Shown here in pieces: positions 14,798-24,355 of a stretch of 52,362 nucleotides of DNA. Under the pieces are notes generated by a model that was given only the letters and a program-made list of their open reading frames with translations, was not told where the DNA came from and made no database searches. How positions within the stretch are numbered: position 1 is the stretch's first letter; the number at the start of each line of letters is the position of its first letter. The stretch comes from a virus: the IMG/VR virus record IMGVR_UViG_3300028027_000073, positions 1 to 52,362 of that record; one strand, 5' to 3'. Position numbers and translations under genes: made by a program.

Positions 14798-15588
14798 GCT
14801 ACTATAATATATCCGTATGTTTTATCTGCTGTACTGTTTGCAAAGTGTTTTAATGTTGCACTACCTTTAGTTCTAGCACTTACATATACATTAGTAGATG
14901 CTGAAGTTGATACATAACTCATTGTAGTAATAACGCTTGGTGTAGCTGGTCTTGTTGGACTTGTACCTGCTGCATAATGTTCTATAGACACACCAGTATC
15001 AGATACTTTCCACATAAGTTCAACATAGTCACCTGCTACTAATTCTAAATAAAAGTTTAATGCACCAATAATATGGCTTGGGTCACCACCACCTCTTCTT
15101 GGTGATAAACCAAACCTACTGTTTGATGCTGCAATATCTGTGCCATTTTTTCTAAACCAAACTTCTGCGTCTTGAGAGTCGTTGGTTGTATTCTTAAACT
15201 GTATAGAAAACTCTAAATTATAAAGACCACTATTTCTTACATTAAGCCTAGAACTGTTTGACAAATAAACACCATTAGAAAAGTCAGTAGTGTTAAATGT
15301 AATTGTATAAGCTGCTGTTGTTGATGCAGCAGTCTGGTCAGTTGAGTCTTGAAACGCACCATAAGGAACAGTATCACTACCAGCAGCAGTACTAATAGGT
15401 GTTAGTAGTATTATACTATTATAACCTATTCTTTCATCATATATCGTGGTAGTTGTAGCATTTCCTGTAGCTAAAGTAATTTCACCAGTATTGTTAGATT
15501 TACCTTCTACAAGGTTATTTACTACTTCTGATATTTCACGTGGGTCTGCACCAGCGTAGTTGAGCTTACGGTACATATCACGAGCCAT
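14794..15588 (-). CDS. virion/tail surface protein, 264 aa
   Basis: The N-terminus (MYRKLNYAGADPREISEVVN) is helical and likely attaches to the tail. The rest is Thr/Ser-rich and beta-strand-like with FRKNGTDIAASNSRF and a jelly-roll-like ending (SATLKHFANSTADKTYGYIIVA). This looks like a small fibre or capsid decoration with a TNF/C1q-like fold, but that is inference. The C-terminal 62 codons of unit B at 52176-52362 are nearly identical. Confidence 0.6.
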   Translation of the reverse strand: MARDMYRKLNYAGADPREISEVVNNLVEGKSNNTGEITLATGNATTTTIYDERIGYNSIILLTPISTAAGSDTVPYGAFQDSTDQTAASTTAAYTITFNTTDFSNGVYLSNSSRLNVRNSGLYNLEFSIQFKNTTNDSQDAEVWFRKNGTDIAASNSRFGLSPRRGGGDPSHIIGALNFYLELVAGDYVELMWKVSDTGVSIEHYAAGTSPTRPATPSVITTMSYVSTSASTNVYVSARTKGSATLKHFANSTADKTYGYIIVA

Positions 15589-17015
15589 TATCTATTACCT
15601 TGTTGTTCTAAAGTAACGTCTATAGTAACTGCTGTAGTCCAACCACCTGTAGGAGTAACTTGAACTCTATAGTAACGACCAGCACTTCTAACAGATGCTC
15701 TATTTTCAGATGATGTTGCTACAGGTGTTGAATATACAACAGGGTCACTTAATAATTTACGACTTGCTACTGCAATATTACAAGAACCATTGTCAATCTG
15801 TGAACGCACTAATGTCATTACAGAGTCATAACCTTCTTCAATTTCACCTACAATTAAAGAAGCTGTAGAATTGGCACCTGTAAATGTCACTATTCTGTTA
15901 GTTGTAACTCCGCCTAATAGTAACTTACCACCTACCCAAATTCTATCATCTAAAGATGCAGGTAATGTGTCTAAAGAACCAAATACGTCTAATTCTTCTA
16001 ATGTAAATCCTGAAGTTGCTAATGATGCAATATATTTTGTTGTTGTTTGAGCAGAAGACCACTTACCAAGTTTCCAGTTGTAAATAAGGATAGAACGGTC
16101 ACCAGAAATGTTTGGATAATTCCACATAACAAGACTTCTTACTGGGTCTACAGCAGCAGATATAGTATCAATACTACCAGCGTTCATGTTATCGTAGAAC
16201 CATCTATCTACTTTTTCTTTGCCTATAGGTGTAATGTTTTGACCATCACATGAATAGAAACCATCATCTGATAAGAAGTATGTAATACCACCGTATTGTG
16301 CTACAGAACCACCTGTAACGCATCCAATACCTCTTGAAATATTGTCAAATTGGAAGAAATATGGCGAACCAATATAGGTCATGCGAGTAATACCACGTTC
16401 TAGTAGTATTAAACCAAATTCACCACCTGTAATATTTTGTATGTTGCCACCGTCACTAATTATTTGGAAGTCACTTTGTGATGCTGCACCAGAAGTCCAA
16501 TTAGTTTCGTCATTAATGTCAGACCATTGCACTTTGTTAGCGTTTGTACCACCATCTAGGTTAGCACAGACTACAAAGTCACGAACAGTTGTGATGTATT
16601 TAGCTATAGGAGCAGCAGCAGCTACGTCAGCAAATGCAGTAGATGTGCCTACAGTCCATGCTTGTACTTTAGAGGCATCATTAACTGCTAGTAATACGTT
16701 ACCAAATTGTGTAAAATACCATCTAGCAGAACCTGCATATCCACCAGCTTTAGATACATCATCTAGGTTAAGTGTAGCAGCATTAAACTTAAATAGTTTA
16801 GATGTGCCACCAGCAAAGACCTGTGTTAAATTGTTAAATTTAGCAGCGTGTATATTGGTAAGGGTTTCAGAACCAGCATTAGAGTAGTTAGCAGATAATG
16901 GAAATGCTCCATATCCAGAAGCTACAGGAATGACGTTTGTAACGTCTTGCATTGTACCTACAATACTAGGTTGGTCTGGTAACCATTCACCAAATGGTAT
17001 TCTTTTGACAGGCAT
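15588..17015 (-). CDS. tail hub / DNA stabilisation protein, P22 gp10-like
   Basis: The 475-aa product begins RIPFGEWLPDQPSIVG and continues with repeated beta-strand blades (LTQVFAGGTSKLFKFN; ARWYFTQFGNVLLAVND; VVCANLDGG...VQWSDINDETNW). This is the pattern of podoviral packaged-DNA-stabilisation or tail-hub proteins that plug the portal-adaptor channel. Size and location, between fibre genes and the internal proteins, agree. It supports a short-tailed virion. Confidence 0.7.
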   Translation of the reverse strand: MPVKRIPFGEWLPDQPSIVGTMQDVTNVIPVASGYGAFPLSANYSNAGSETLTNIHAAKFNNLTQVFAGGTSKLFKFNAATLNLDDVSKAGGYAGSARWYFTQFGNVLLAVNDASKVQAWTVGTSTAFADVAAAAPIAKYITTVRDFVVCANLDGGTNANKVQWSDINDETNWTSGAASQSDFQIISDGGNIQNITGGEFGLILLERGITRMTYIGSPYFFQFDNISRGIGCVTGGSVAQYGGITYFLSDDGFYSCDGQNITPIGKEKVDRWFYDNMNAGSIDTISAAVDPVRSLVMWNYPNISGDRSILIYNWKLGKWSSAQTTTKYIASLATSGFTLEELDVFGSLDTLPASLDDRIWVGGKLLLGGVTTNRIVTFTGANSTASLIVGEIEEGYDSVMTLVRSQIDNGSCNIAVASRKLLSDPVVYSTPVATSSENRASVRSAGRYYRVQVTPTGGWTTAVTIDVTLEQQGNR

Positions 17016-17449
17016 TACTCACCCCAATTTTGTGCGTTTAAAACCTCAATAAGAGCTTCTACAGTAGTTGATGCGTTAATATCAACTTCTAATCTGTTTG
17101 CTTCTGTAACGATTTGTGTACGTTTTAGAGTTACTTCTGCAGGTACTTCTACAGCACGTTCTGCTTTACGGATAATAACCCAGTCAGTTTGTGATAATAG
17201 TTTACCTGCTGTGTCTTTAACTTCAGCTACATATTGTGCTTTAAGTCCTACTAGGTCTTTAGGGTTGTTTACATCACCATCCCAATAAAATCTATCGTCA
17301 GCACGAACTGGGTCAGCTACCCACGTAATACCTACAGCGTTTTTTTCTTCTTCTGTAGAAAGGTTAAGCCAGTTAGCTGGATATTGGTTACCATTAGCGT
17401 CTTTAAAAGCTGTGCCTTCTGGGAGTCTGTTACCGTTTAATAAAAACAT
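17015..17449 (-). CDS. fibre-associated protein, 144 aa
   Basis: A small protein with FLLNGNRLPEGTAFKDANGNQYPANWLN at its start, then WVADPVRADDRFYWDGD and a helical, charged C-terminus. This order is typical of fibre-linked or tail-assembly proteins encoded next to phage fibres. It directly follows the large fibre gene. Chaperone or structural role is undecided. Confidence 0.55.
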   Translation of the reverse strand: MFLLNGNRLPEGTAFKDANGNQYPANWLNLSTEEEKNAVGITWVADPVRADDRFYWDGDVNNPKDLVGLKAQYVAEVKDTAGKLLSQTDWVIIRKAERAVEVPAEVTLKRTQIVTEANRLEVDINASTTVEALIEVLNAQNWGE

Positions 17450-17457
17450 ATTTTTCC

Positions 17458-19830
17458 TTATCTTGCGTTAGAGTTTTTGAATGGGTTTTCTGCAAATGCC
17501 ATGTATATCATAGTTGCTGCATTAGTATTAATATCTATATAAGAACTCCGTAATTTAAATCCATTGGATAAAATATCCCATGACAAATCAGTTGCTTCTG
17601 CATTAGACGCATTTGCTAGTAAATATGGGTTCACTACATTATATGTAGCACGAGATGTATCAAGCATATACCATGAACCTGTAGAGTCTGTTCTTTTAAT
17701 CATTACAAATTTAGGTCTAAATCCAAGATATACAAAAGTACCGTCAGCACTACCATTACCTGTGTAAGAACCAAACTTACTAAAGCCAGCTATTTCTGCC
17801 CAGCAATAGGCAACATAAGTGCGAGTGCTACCATTAACATCATTATTAGTTCCCACAGAAAATACTGTAGATGTTGGTGATGTATCGTTCCATAAAGTAA
17901 TTGATGACGCAGAAGCATTAGCAGCATTTAATTGAAGGTATTGAGTTGCACCAGTAGAACTATGATAAACTGCCCAATTATCAATTGCATTTCTAGTTTT
18001 AACAATTATCATTTTAGGTGCAACACCTAAACCATGTCCTACTGTTGCATTAGCACCTGTTCCTGTATAAGTCACTACACTAAACCCAGCAGTTGTACTT
18101 GCTCTTACTTGTGCTGATATAGTGCCACTAGTGTTAGTAACTGTAGATGCACTAGCTTGCCATTGCCAGCCTACATAAGTTTGCCCACTTTCGTTACTAG
18201 CTACGTCAGACCCAACAGAAAAACCATTTGAATTAAATGCAGTAAGAGTTCCTGATTGATTTGCCTCTGCAGCTGTTTCGTTACTAGAAATACGATTTAA
18301 AACTCCACGAATAGTATCAAATAACCAATGTGAACTATTTGAAGAACGTTCTTTAAACCATACTAAATCTGGTCTAAATCCTGCTGCATTAGTAATAGTT
18401 TGTGTTGTGCCATTGCCTGTATATAGCGTTGCATCCATAACAGTATTAGCTTTTTTGATAGTGCTATCAGGTAAATTAAATGTGTTTACTGCTGAAAAAC
18501 CTGTAGGCAATGCAGTAAATGGTCTTTGACCAAAGTTCCAATGTCCTGTAACAGTTGAAGCTGGATTATTTCCATTAGCAAAATAATATGTGCCAGCAGG
18601 AATACTAGAATAAGCTACACCTTGAGATGCACCATTTTTATAAAATGTAATTGTTCTTGCATCTGCATCAAAAGCAACCCCTATAACATCATTTAGTCCC
18701 CATGTTGCACCATAAGATGTTTGAGTATTATTATTAGCTTTAAAACCATTGCTATTTAAATATGAATATTCACCTGCATTTTGACCTAACCAAGAATGGT
18801 TTGGATTAATTGAGTCTAATGAAATACCAACATACATAGCTCCACCTGCTGGTGTTGTTCCTTGTGTCCATTCAGCATACCATTTACCAGACGTTATTCC
18901 ATATGTTGAATATGCTATTGAATTTGTAGCACCTGTAGCACTATATGATAAATTACCATTTGTTATGGTAACTGCAGAACCTTTCCATAAAGGATTAATA
19001 ACAGCATAATTACCAGTAGTAATACTTGTATTAGTAGGCACATCTTTCATTGAGTCATATGTTGTACCTGCTGTGATACTGATATTGTTAGTTACCCAAT
19101 AATTAGTATTACCACTAAAGTCTTTACCTAGACCTACGTTAGATGATGTAGTAAGTGCAGAGTTATCTGTAAATGGTAAGTAGAAACCGTTAGTACCGTA
19201 AGTGCCACTATATTTTTTAGGTATCCATGAACCTGTAACAGCGTCTGTAGAGCCGAATGATGATGGTGTTAGGGCTTGTCCGTCTACAAAGTTTACTTCA
19301 GCTAGGTAGCCGTCTAAATAAGAGCCGCTAAAATATTGCCCTATTTGATGTTGATTGGTAGCATTAACTAATAAATCTTGATTTTGTGAATATCCTCCAG
19401 CACCACCAAATGTATATGGAAATGTTTGTTGTATACCATTTACATATAATTTAACTCCATTAGCGGATGATGCTTGTGTTGTATCTACAACTAATACAAT
19501 ATGATACCAAGCAGATGGGTCACGAAATACAGCGGATGTAGCATAAGACCAATTTTGAACTCCACCACCAATATAGTGTTGAAACTGTATTAAGTCATTT
19601 GTAAAATAAAATGCTGTAGATTGATTTGAACCAGATGAACCACTACCAAATAAACCAAATGCAGTTGATGATGATAAAGTTCCTCTTTTTACCCATCCAC
19701 TCCAAGTCCATGTTTTTCTGTTAGATGCAGTTGCTGGTGTTCTTGATAAAAAAGCAGAAGCACTAGCTCTAAATCTTAAAGAGTTGTTGATGTTATATCC
19801 AGAAGCATTATTTCCTGCTATGTTAAACAT
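17458..19830 (-). CDS. large tail fibre with LamG- and SPRY-like lectin domains
   Basis: The 790-aa protein is the largest of the window. Residues about 15-200 form a concanavalin A/LamG-like domain (TWSGWVKRG; AWYHIVLVVDTT; KLYVNGIQQ; YLDGYLAEVNF). Residues about 300-440 look like a SPRY-type domain (GKWYAEWTQG; YVGISLDS; VIGVAFDADARTITFYKNG). The C-terminal 330 residues contain two repeated beta-rich modules (FRPDLVWFKERSS; FRPKFVMIKRTDS). It probably binds host surface glycans. Ser/Thr/Asn richness is usual for fibres. Confidence 0.7.
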   Translation of the reverse strand: MFNIAGNNASGYNINNSLRFRASASAFLSRTPATASNRKTWTWSGWVKRGTLSSSTAFGLFGSGSSGSNQSTAFYFTNDLIQFQHYIGGGVQNWSYATSAVFRDPSAWYHIVLVVDTTQASSANGVKLYVNGIQQTFPYTFGGAGGYSQNQDLLVNATNQHQIGQYFSGSYLDGYLAEVNFVDGQALTPSSFGSTDAVTGSWIPKKYSGTYGTNGFYLPFTDNSALTTSSNVGLGKDFSGNTNYWVTNNISITAGTTYDSMKDVPTNTSITTGNYAVINPLWKGSAVTITNGNLSYSATGATNSIAYSTYGITSGKWYAEWTQGTTPAGGAMYVGISLDSINPNHSWLGQNAGEYSYLNSNGFKANNNTQTSYGATWGLNDVIGVAFDADARTITFYKNGASQGVAYSSIPAGTYYFANGNNPASTVTGHWNFGQRPFTALPTGFSAVNTFNLPDSTIKKANTVMDATLYTGNGTTQTITNAAGFRPDLVWFKERSSNSSHWLFDTIRGVLNRISSNETAAEANQSGTLTAFNSNGFSVGSDVASNESGQTYVGWQWQASASTVTNTSGTISAQVRASTTAGFSVVTYTGTGANATVGHGLGVAPKMIIVKTRNAIDNWAVYHSSTGATQYLQLNAANASASSITLWNDTSPTSTVFSVGTNNDVNGSTRTYVAYCWAEIAGFSKFGSYTGNGSADGTFVYLGFRPKFVMIKRTDSTGSWYMLDTSRATYNVVNPYLLANASNAEATDLSWDILSNGFKLRSSYIDINTNAATMIYMAFAENPFKNSNAR

Positions 19831-20837
19831 TAAGCAACTCCTTGTGTACGACCTTGTTCATATAGATTTGTGCCATCACTTCTGAATGTAAAGAAGTCTT
19901 TAGCGTCAGCAGCAGTAGAAAGTGTAGGTGCTTCAGCTCTTTCCCATTTAAATACGCTATCCCATGATAATGTTCTTGAGCCTGTAGCATCTTGGTATAC
20001 TGCTAGACCATAATAAGCACCGTCTTTAAGATTTGTAGGTGCTCCTACTGTTCTGTTATCTGTTAAAGTAACTGTAGCTGTTTGACCCAAGTCTGTGTTC
20101 CATGCAATAGTTGAAGCGTCTGTAAGAGTAATAGGTAATGAATAACCTGTTCCTGTAACTGTAAGTGTACTTGTAAGTGTTAATCCTCCAGTAATAGAAT
20201 TAAGATTAACAATATAAGAATTACTACCAAATGTTACCACAAATTTAACTGTAACATTGCCAGAAGTAGAAAGACTTGTAGCACCTGTACAGATAAATGT
20301 ATTGGCATCACTAACTGAAGTTACTGTAGTAGAAGCGTCTACACCAGTACCAGATGTAAAGTCTAGGTAAATCTTGTCACCAGCTAAAAGACCATGAGAT
20401 GTTGCTGAAATAGTAATTGTTGTACCAGATTGTGAATAAGTAGCTGAAATACTATCACGACCAATATTAGCACTACCGTTTACATCTAGTGTTACTGCTG
20501 GAGATGATTTGTTGATACCTACACGATTGTTAGTAGCATCCAATCTTAATGTGCCACTATCAAAAGATAAACCATTAGGAATAGCAACTGTAGAAGCATT
20601 TAATGTAACTGCATCACCGCTAGCGTCACCAATTGTAGCACTTCCTGTAACAGATAAATTATTACCTACTGTGAAGTCTGAACCATCTAAACCTGCTTGC
20701 TGATTTTTAAGTTCAGCTAAAATTTCACGCATAGCATTATTAACGTCTGACGGAGCCATGCCCTCGCCAATATTAATACCATTTACGTTTGTGTTACTGG
20801 CTGCGGTAGATGAATATTCACTAATTTTTGTTGCCAT
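19830..20837 (-). CDS. tail fibre protein, 335 aa
   Basis: The N-terminus (GEGMAPSDVNNAMREILAEL) is the helical attachment segment seen in many fibre proteins. The middle is beta-rich, with a Ser/Thr-rich body. The C-terminus ([18 protein letters not shown]) is shared with the fibre at 21254-22819, so both probably trimerise or bind the same partner through it. The stop is one base from the start of the large fibre. Confidence 0.7.
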   Translation of the reverse strand: MATKISEYSSTAASNTNVNGINIGEGMAPSDVNNAMREILAELKNQQAGLDGSDFTVGNNLSVTGSATIGDASGDAVTLNASTVAIPNGLSFDSGTLRLDATNNRVGINKSSPAVTLDVNGSANIGRDSISATYSQSGTTITISATSHGLLAGDKIYLDFTSGTGVDASTTVTSVSDANTFICTGATSLSTSGNVTVKFVVTFGSNSYIVNLNSITGGLTLTSTLTVTGTGYSLPITLTDASTIAWNTDLGQTATVTLTDNRTVGAPTNLKDGAYYGLAVYQDATGSRTLSWDSVFKWERAEAPTLSTAADAKDFFTFRSDGTNLYEQGRTQGVA

Positions 20838-20840
20838 TTT

Positions 20841-21254
20841 TTATCCTTTTAATAACCATGTATTTGAACCTGCTGTAACTTCTGTCCATGTTTCAGGACT
20901 TGCTGTTACAGTAGTCCATGTGTCTGTGCCTTCTATTACTGTATCCCAGTTATAACCAAATCTTATTCCATTTGCAGTTAAATTAGCAGTTCCTATAATA
21001 CCTGCTGCTCTACGATATATAGCGACTGGAAATGCTGTTACTATGGCTTCAGCATATATTGACGCAAAACCAGAGTAAACCATACCACCTAATGCTGTTA
21101 ATGTTGCAATGCCTGTAATACTTGCAGAGCTATAAGCATCTGAAGAACCATCTGCTGTAACTATTGCATAAGTAGTAATGCTAGCATTAGCAAACTGTTC
21201 ACCAACAAAAGCTGTGCTAAATGGAGCTTGTGAAAACCCACTTAACCCAAACAT
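20841..21254 (-). CDS. small virion-associated protein, 137 aa
   Basis: It lies between two fibre genes. It starts FGLSGFSQAPFSTAF, continues with Ala/Thr/Ser-rich beta-like repeats, and ends with three short Thr-Trp repeats (DTWTTVTASPETWTEVTAGS). It is likely a structural piece of the fibre complex. No family recognised. Confidence 0.55.
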   Translation of the reverse strand: MFGLSGFSQAPFSTAFVGEQFANASITTYAIVTADGSSDAYSSASITGIATLTALGGMVYSGFASIYAEAIVTAFPVAIYRRAAGIIGTANLTANGIRFGYNWDTVIEGTDTWTTVTASPETWTEVTAGSNTWLLKG

Positions 21255-22819
21255 TATGCTACTCCTAAACTACGACCTTGTTCGTAAAGGTTTGTACCGT
21301 CTGAACGGAATACAAAGAAATCTTTAGCATTTGCAGCAGTTGATAATGTAGGAGCTGTACCACCAGCCCAATCAAATACAGCGTTCCATGTAATTGTTCT
21401 TGAACCTGTGCCATCTTGTATTACGCATAATGAATAAAATCCACCATTAACTAAACCTGTTGGAGCACCAAATGTTCTGTTACCAGCAATAGTTACTGTA
21501 GCTACTTGAGCTGCACCTACTGCCCATGAGATAGTTGCACCGTCTGTTAATGTTGCAGCACCAAAATATTGTTGTGCAGTAAAGTTAGTTGCTGTAGATG
21601 AAACTACATAATCTGTGCCTGCTGTAGCATTTGCTAAAGCACCACCACTATTTGCTTTTAAAATAGCTGTGCCAGAAGGTGGAGCTAAATAATCTGTACC
21701 TGCAGTAGCAGCAGTAAATGCAGAAGTACCATTTCCTTTTAAAACACCAGTAAGTGTAGTAGCACCTGTGCCACCGTTACCTACTGCTAGAGTACCTGTA
21801 ATACCTGTAGTTAATGGTAAATCTGTGCAACTTGATAAAGTTCCAGATGCAGGAGTTCCTAATGCAGGTGTTGTTAATACTGGTGATGTTAATGTTTTAT
21901 TTGTAAGTGTTTGACTTCCAGTTAATGTAGTAACTGTAGAGTCAATAGAAAATTGTGTTCCAGTAAGTGTTAATCCTGTACCTGCTGTATATGTACCAGC
22001 ACCAGAGAATTGTGTAAAATTAACTGCAGATGTACCAATAGTAGTTACTGGGTCTATAATTATCCAACCAGTATCATTATTAACTGTGCCATGCACTACA
22101 AAGAAAAAGTCACCACCATTTAATTCTGTTGTAGTATCAGCGTCAGTAGCTCTAGTTAATACTGTTCCACCAGTAGCCCATGTATAAATACCATTGTGAG
22201 CAGCATTTGCTTGGTTTTTAACAAGTACTCTATCGTTATTAACTAATGTATATCCGTCTAATACTGTAAGTGCTGTGCCTAATGTAAGTGTAGCACCTAC
22301 ACCAGATGTTCCATTGTTATAGGTTACAACTCCAGATAAAGCAGCAGTTGTGGCAGCAGATACTGCGTCATGCACATGAAGTCCAGTTATAGCAGCGTCT
22401 ACATATTGTTTTGTAGCTACTTCTAATGACGCAGTTGGATTGGCAGTAACAACAATAGAACCACCAGTAATAGATACGTTATCACTATTTTGACTTGCAA
22501 TAGTTCCAATAGCGTCTGTAGTAACTGATTTACCTGCTGGGTATGAACAGAATACATCTTTTGTACCTGCAGTAAATGTAACAGCAGAACCAGCGTTAGA
22601 TGATGCTAATACAGTTGTTCTAGCTAATGTGCCAGCACCTACCGTACCAATACCTACTTCCCATTCTGAACCGTTGGTAATAGTGTAATAAGTTGTGTTT
22701 GTGTTACCAATAGCAGCAGAGAATGTTTGGAACCCAGTAACAGCACCTGCAAGCGTGAGTGTACCTGTGCCTGTAGTGGTACTGGTTTCTCGTACCCTAT
22801 CTTTAACTACGAGAGCCAT
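21254..22819 (-). CDS. tail fibre protein, 521 aa
   Basis: An N-terminal domain ([20 protein letters not shown]) typical of phage fibre attachment regions is followed by a long Thr/Gly-rich beta-helix-like shaft ([37 protein letters not shown]) and a C-terminal domain ending [18 protein letters not shown]. That ending is shared with the fibre at 19830-20837. Probably a second receptor-binding or collar fibre. Confidence 0.7.
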   Translation of the reverse strand: MALVVKDRVRETSTTTGTGTLTLAGAVTGFQTFSAAIGNTNTTYYTITNGSEWEVGIGTVGAGTLARTTVLASSNAGSAVTFTAGTKDVFCSYPAGKSVTTDAIGTIASQNSDNVSITGGSIVVTANPTASLEVATKQYVDAAITGLHVHDAVSAATTAALSGVVTYNNGTSGVGATLTLGTALTVLDGYTLVNNDRVLVKNQANAAHNGIYTWATGGTVLTRATDADTTTELNGGDFFFVVHGTVNNDTGWIIIDPVTTIGTSAVNFTQFSGAGTYTAGTGLTLTGTQFSIDSTVTTLTGSQTLTNKTLTSPVLTTPALGTPASGTLSSCTDLPLTTGITGTLAVGNGGTGATTLTGVLKGNGTSAFTAATAGTDYLAPPSGTAILKANSGGALANATAGTDYVVSSTATNFTAQQYFGAATLTDGATISWAVGAAQVATVTIAGNRTFGAPTGLVNGGFYSLCVIQDGTGSRTITWNAVFDWAGGTAPTLSTAANAKDFFVFRSDGTNLYEQGRSLGVA

Positions 22820-22828
22820 GAGTTATCC

Positions 22829-23215
22829 TTACGCTAATGTTACTGAAAGATTACCAGTAGTGATTTTAAATATGTCACCTAAGTCAATAGTTTTGCTTGC
22901 ATCTAAAGGTGTATGGTAAAGAAGATTGCCACTTGTAAGTGCATCATTAATACCAATCCAACCTACAGTTCCCCATGAACCAGTTGCTGTTGGAAAAGTA
23001 ATGTCAGCATTGTTTGTAGTGACTCCACCTGAAGGAGCAGCAAAGGTGACAGCAGTTCTAGCGTAAGAGCCACCACTAACTTCTGTGCCACTACCTGCGT
23101 CTGTAGGGTCTGAAGTCCATAGTGATACGTATACTGCTGCTGGTGATGTATATGTTGTTGCTCTTAGAGTTGCATTTATAAGTGCGTTTTCTAAAAAGTT
23201 ACTAAATTCTGCCAT
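22829..23215 (-). CDS. tail/fibre base protein, 128 aa
   Basis: The protein contains VYVSLWTSDPTDAGSGTEV followed by SYARTAVTF and a strand-rich C-terminus. This is the hallmark of a common family of small phage tail proteins found beside fibres and adaptors. Most likely a structural tail or collar component; exact position in the virion is not known. Confidence 0.65.
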   Translation of the reverse strand: MAEFSNFLENALINATLRATTYTSPAAVYVSLWTSDPTDAGSGTEVSGGSYARTAVTFAAPSGGVTTNNADITFPTATGSWGTVGWIGINDALTSGNLLYHTPLDASKTIDLGDIFKITTGNLSVTLA

Positions 23216-23224
23216 GACTGTTCC

Positions 23225-23833
23225 TTATCGTGGTGTTACATTTAATGTAGTGTATGAATATGTTTGACCTAAGTCGCTTGTTTTAATATTTCCAATTGCT
23301 CTGTCGTATAATGCAGACCATGTTTGCACTCTAGCGTCATTCATAAGATATGGTTCTGCTTCTGCTAATGTTGCGTAAAGTAAAGCATCTGGATAGTATG
23401 CTAAATACAAGTTACTAGAAGTTGTGCTAGAAATAAATGTAGGTTGAGCATAATATAGAATTTGAATTGTGTAATCTGTATCTTGAGTAGGTGCAAATTG
23501 AAACTCTGTACCTAACATTGTAAAGTAATGTGAACGACCTGATAATGTTGTTTGTCCATTACGGAAGAATAAGTCAGGTGTTTGAAACTCTAAGATAATA
23601 GGTGGATTACCCTGAAAGTGCATCTCTCGTAACTCTAAAAAGTCATTAGGAAATGCTACCTTATTATCAGTAGGAGAAGTAGTAGCAACTTTTAACATTC
23701 TTTCTGTTCTTAAATCACGACTCATTCTTAGCTGTGCTAATTGTATAAAGTCTGGAATAATGCTACTTAAGTCTGTTCTAGCAAGATAGCTTTCTACCGT
23801 TGATACAAACGTAGTATAGTTTGTTAATGCCAT
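23225..23833 (-). CDS. head-tail adaptor, P22 gp4-like
   Basis: The 202-aa helical protein starts TTFVSTVESYLARTDLSSII and continues with FIQLAQLRMSRDLRTERM and a middle beta part, ending with helices (LLYATLAEAEPYL). This matches the adaptor (tail accessory factor) family that binds the portal ring in short-tailed phages. Its position between capsid genes and tail genes agrees. Confidence 0.7.
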   Translation of the reverse strand: MALTNYTTFVSTVESYLARTDLSSIIPDFIQLAQLRMSRDLRTERMLKVATTSPTDNKVAFPNDFLELREMHFQGNPPIILEFQTPDLFFRNGQTTLSGRSHYFTMLGTEFQFAPTQDTDYTIQILYYAQPTFISSTTSSNLYLAYYPDALLYATLAEAEPYLMNDARVQTWSALYDRAIGNIKTSDLGQTYSYTTLNVTPR

Positions 23834-23842
23834 TATTAATCC

Positions 23843-24355
23843 TTATTGTTTTTTTACTAATACGATACAACCATTATCTATCTTTACTTGTTTAGCTATA
23901 GTAAAGCGAGTGCTGAGATGTTTATTCCACCACTCTAAAGGTTGTTGTATGAGGTGTGCGTTTCTACCGTCTGGTAATATTTTTATTGCTGGACCAGTAT
24001 GTATTGTAAATAGTCCGTATTTATCTACTACTCTTTTTAAATCATCTAGTACGTTATCTAGTAATTCAGGTTCTATGTGTTCAAGAACATCTATACATGT
24101 TACAAATTCGTTTGGTTCTGGTGTTTGACTCCATAATGGGTTACTAGGTTCATAAGGAGTGTAAATTACTTCTGACTTAATGCTGTCTTTTAGTCTACAT
24201 TTACCTGCACCGTAGTCTAATAAACTTGTAATACCAAAACTTTGTATAACATCATCAACAATTGGTGCAAAGAATGTACTTGCTATCCCATATTCAGGAT
24301 TTTCATGCAGTTTTGCCTGCATTTCTCTATATTCGTTAGAGATTAAGCTGTTCAA
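23843..24355 (-). CDS. class I SAM-dependent methyltransferase
   Basis: The 170-aa product has motif I LLDYGAGKCRL and a later CIDVLEHIEPELL, the usual methyltransferase motifs. The apparent start is TTG 24355, inside the end of the upstream gene; ATG 24322 is an alternative. It is encoded with the TPR-glycosyltransferase between capsid and adaptor genes, so it may methylate a glycan placed on virion proteins. The substrate is unknown. Confidence 0.7.
   Translation of the reverse strand: MNSLISNEYREMQAKLHENPEYGIASTFFAPIVDDVIQSFGITSLLDYGAGKCRLKDSIKSEVIYTPYEPSNPLWSQTPEPNEFVTCIDVLEHIEPELLDNVLDDLKRVVDKYGLFTIHTGPAIKILPDGRNAHLIQQPLEWWNKHLSTRFTIAKQVKIDNGCIVLVKKQ

Noticed and set aside
16381-16887. 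168-codon rightward frame opposite the tail hub gene
   Set aside because: Antisense shadow of a well-supported virion gene, with no promoter or ribosome-binding site.
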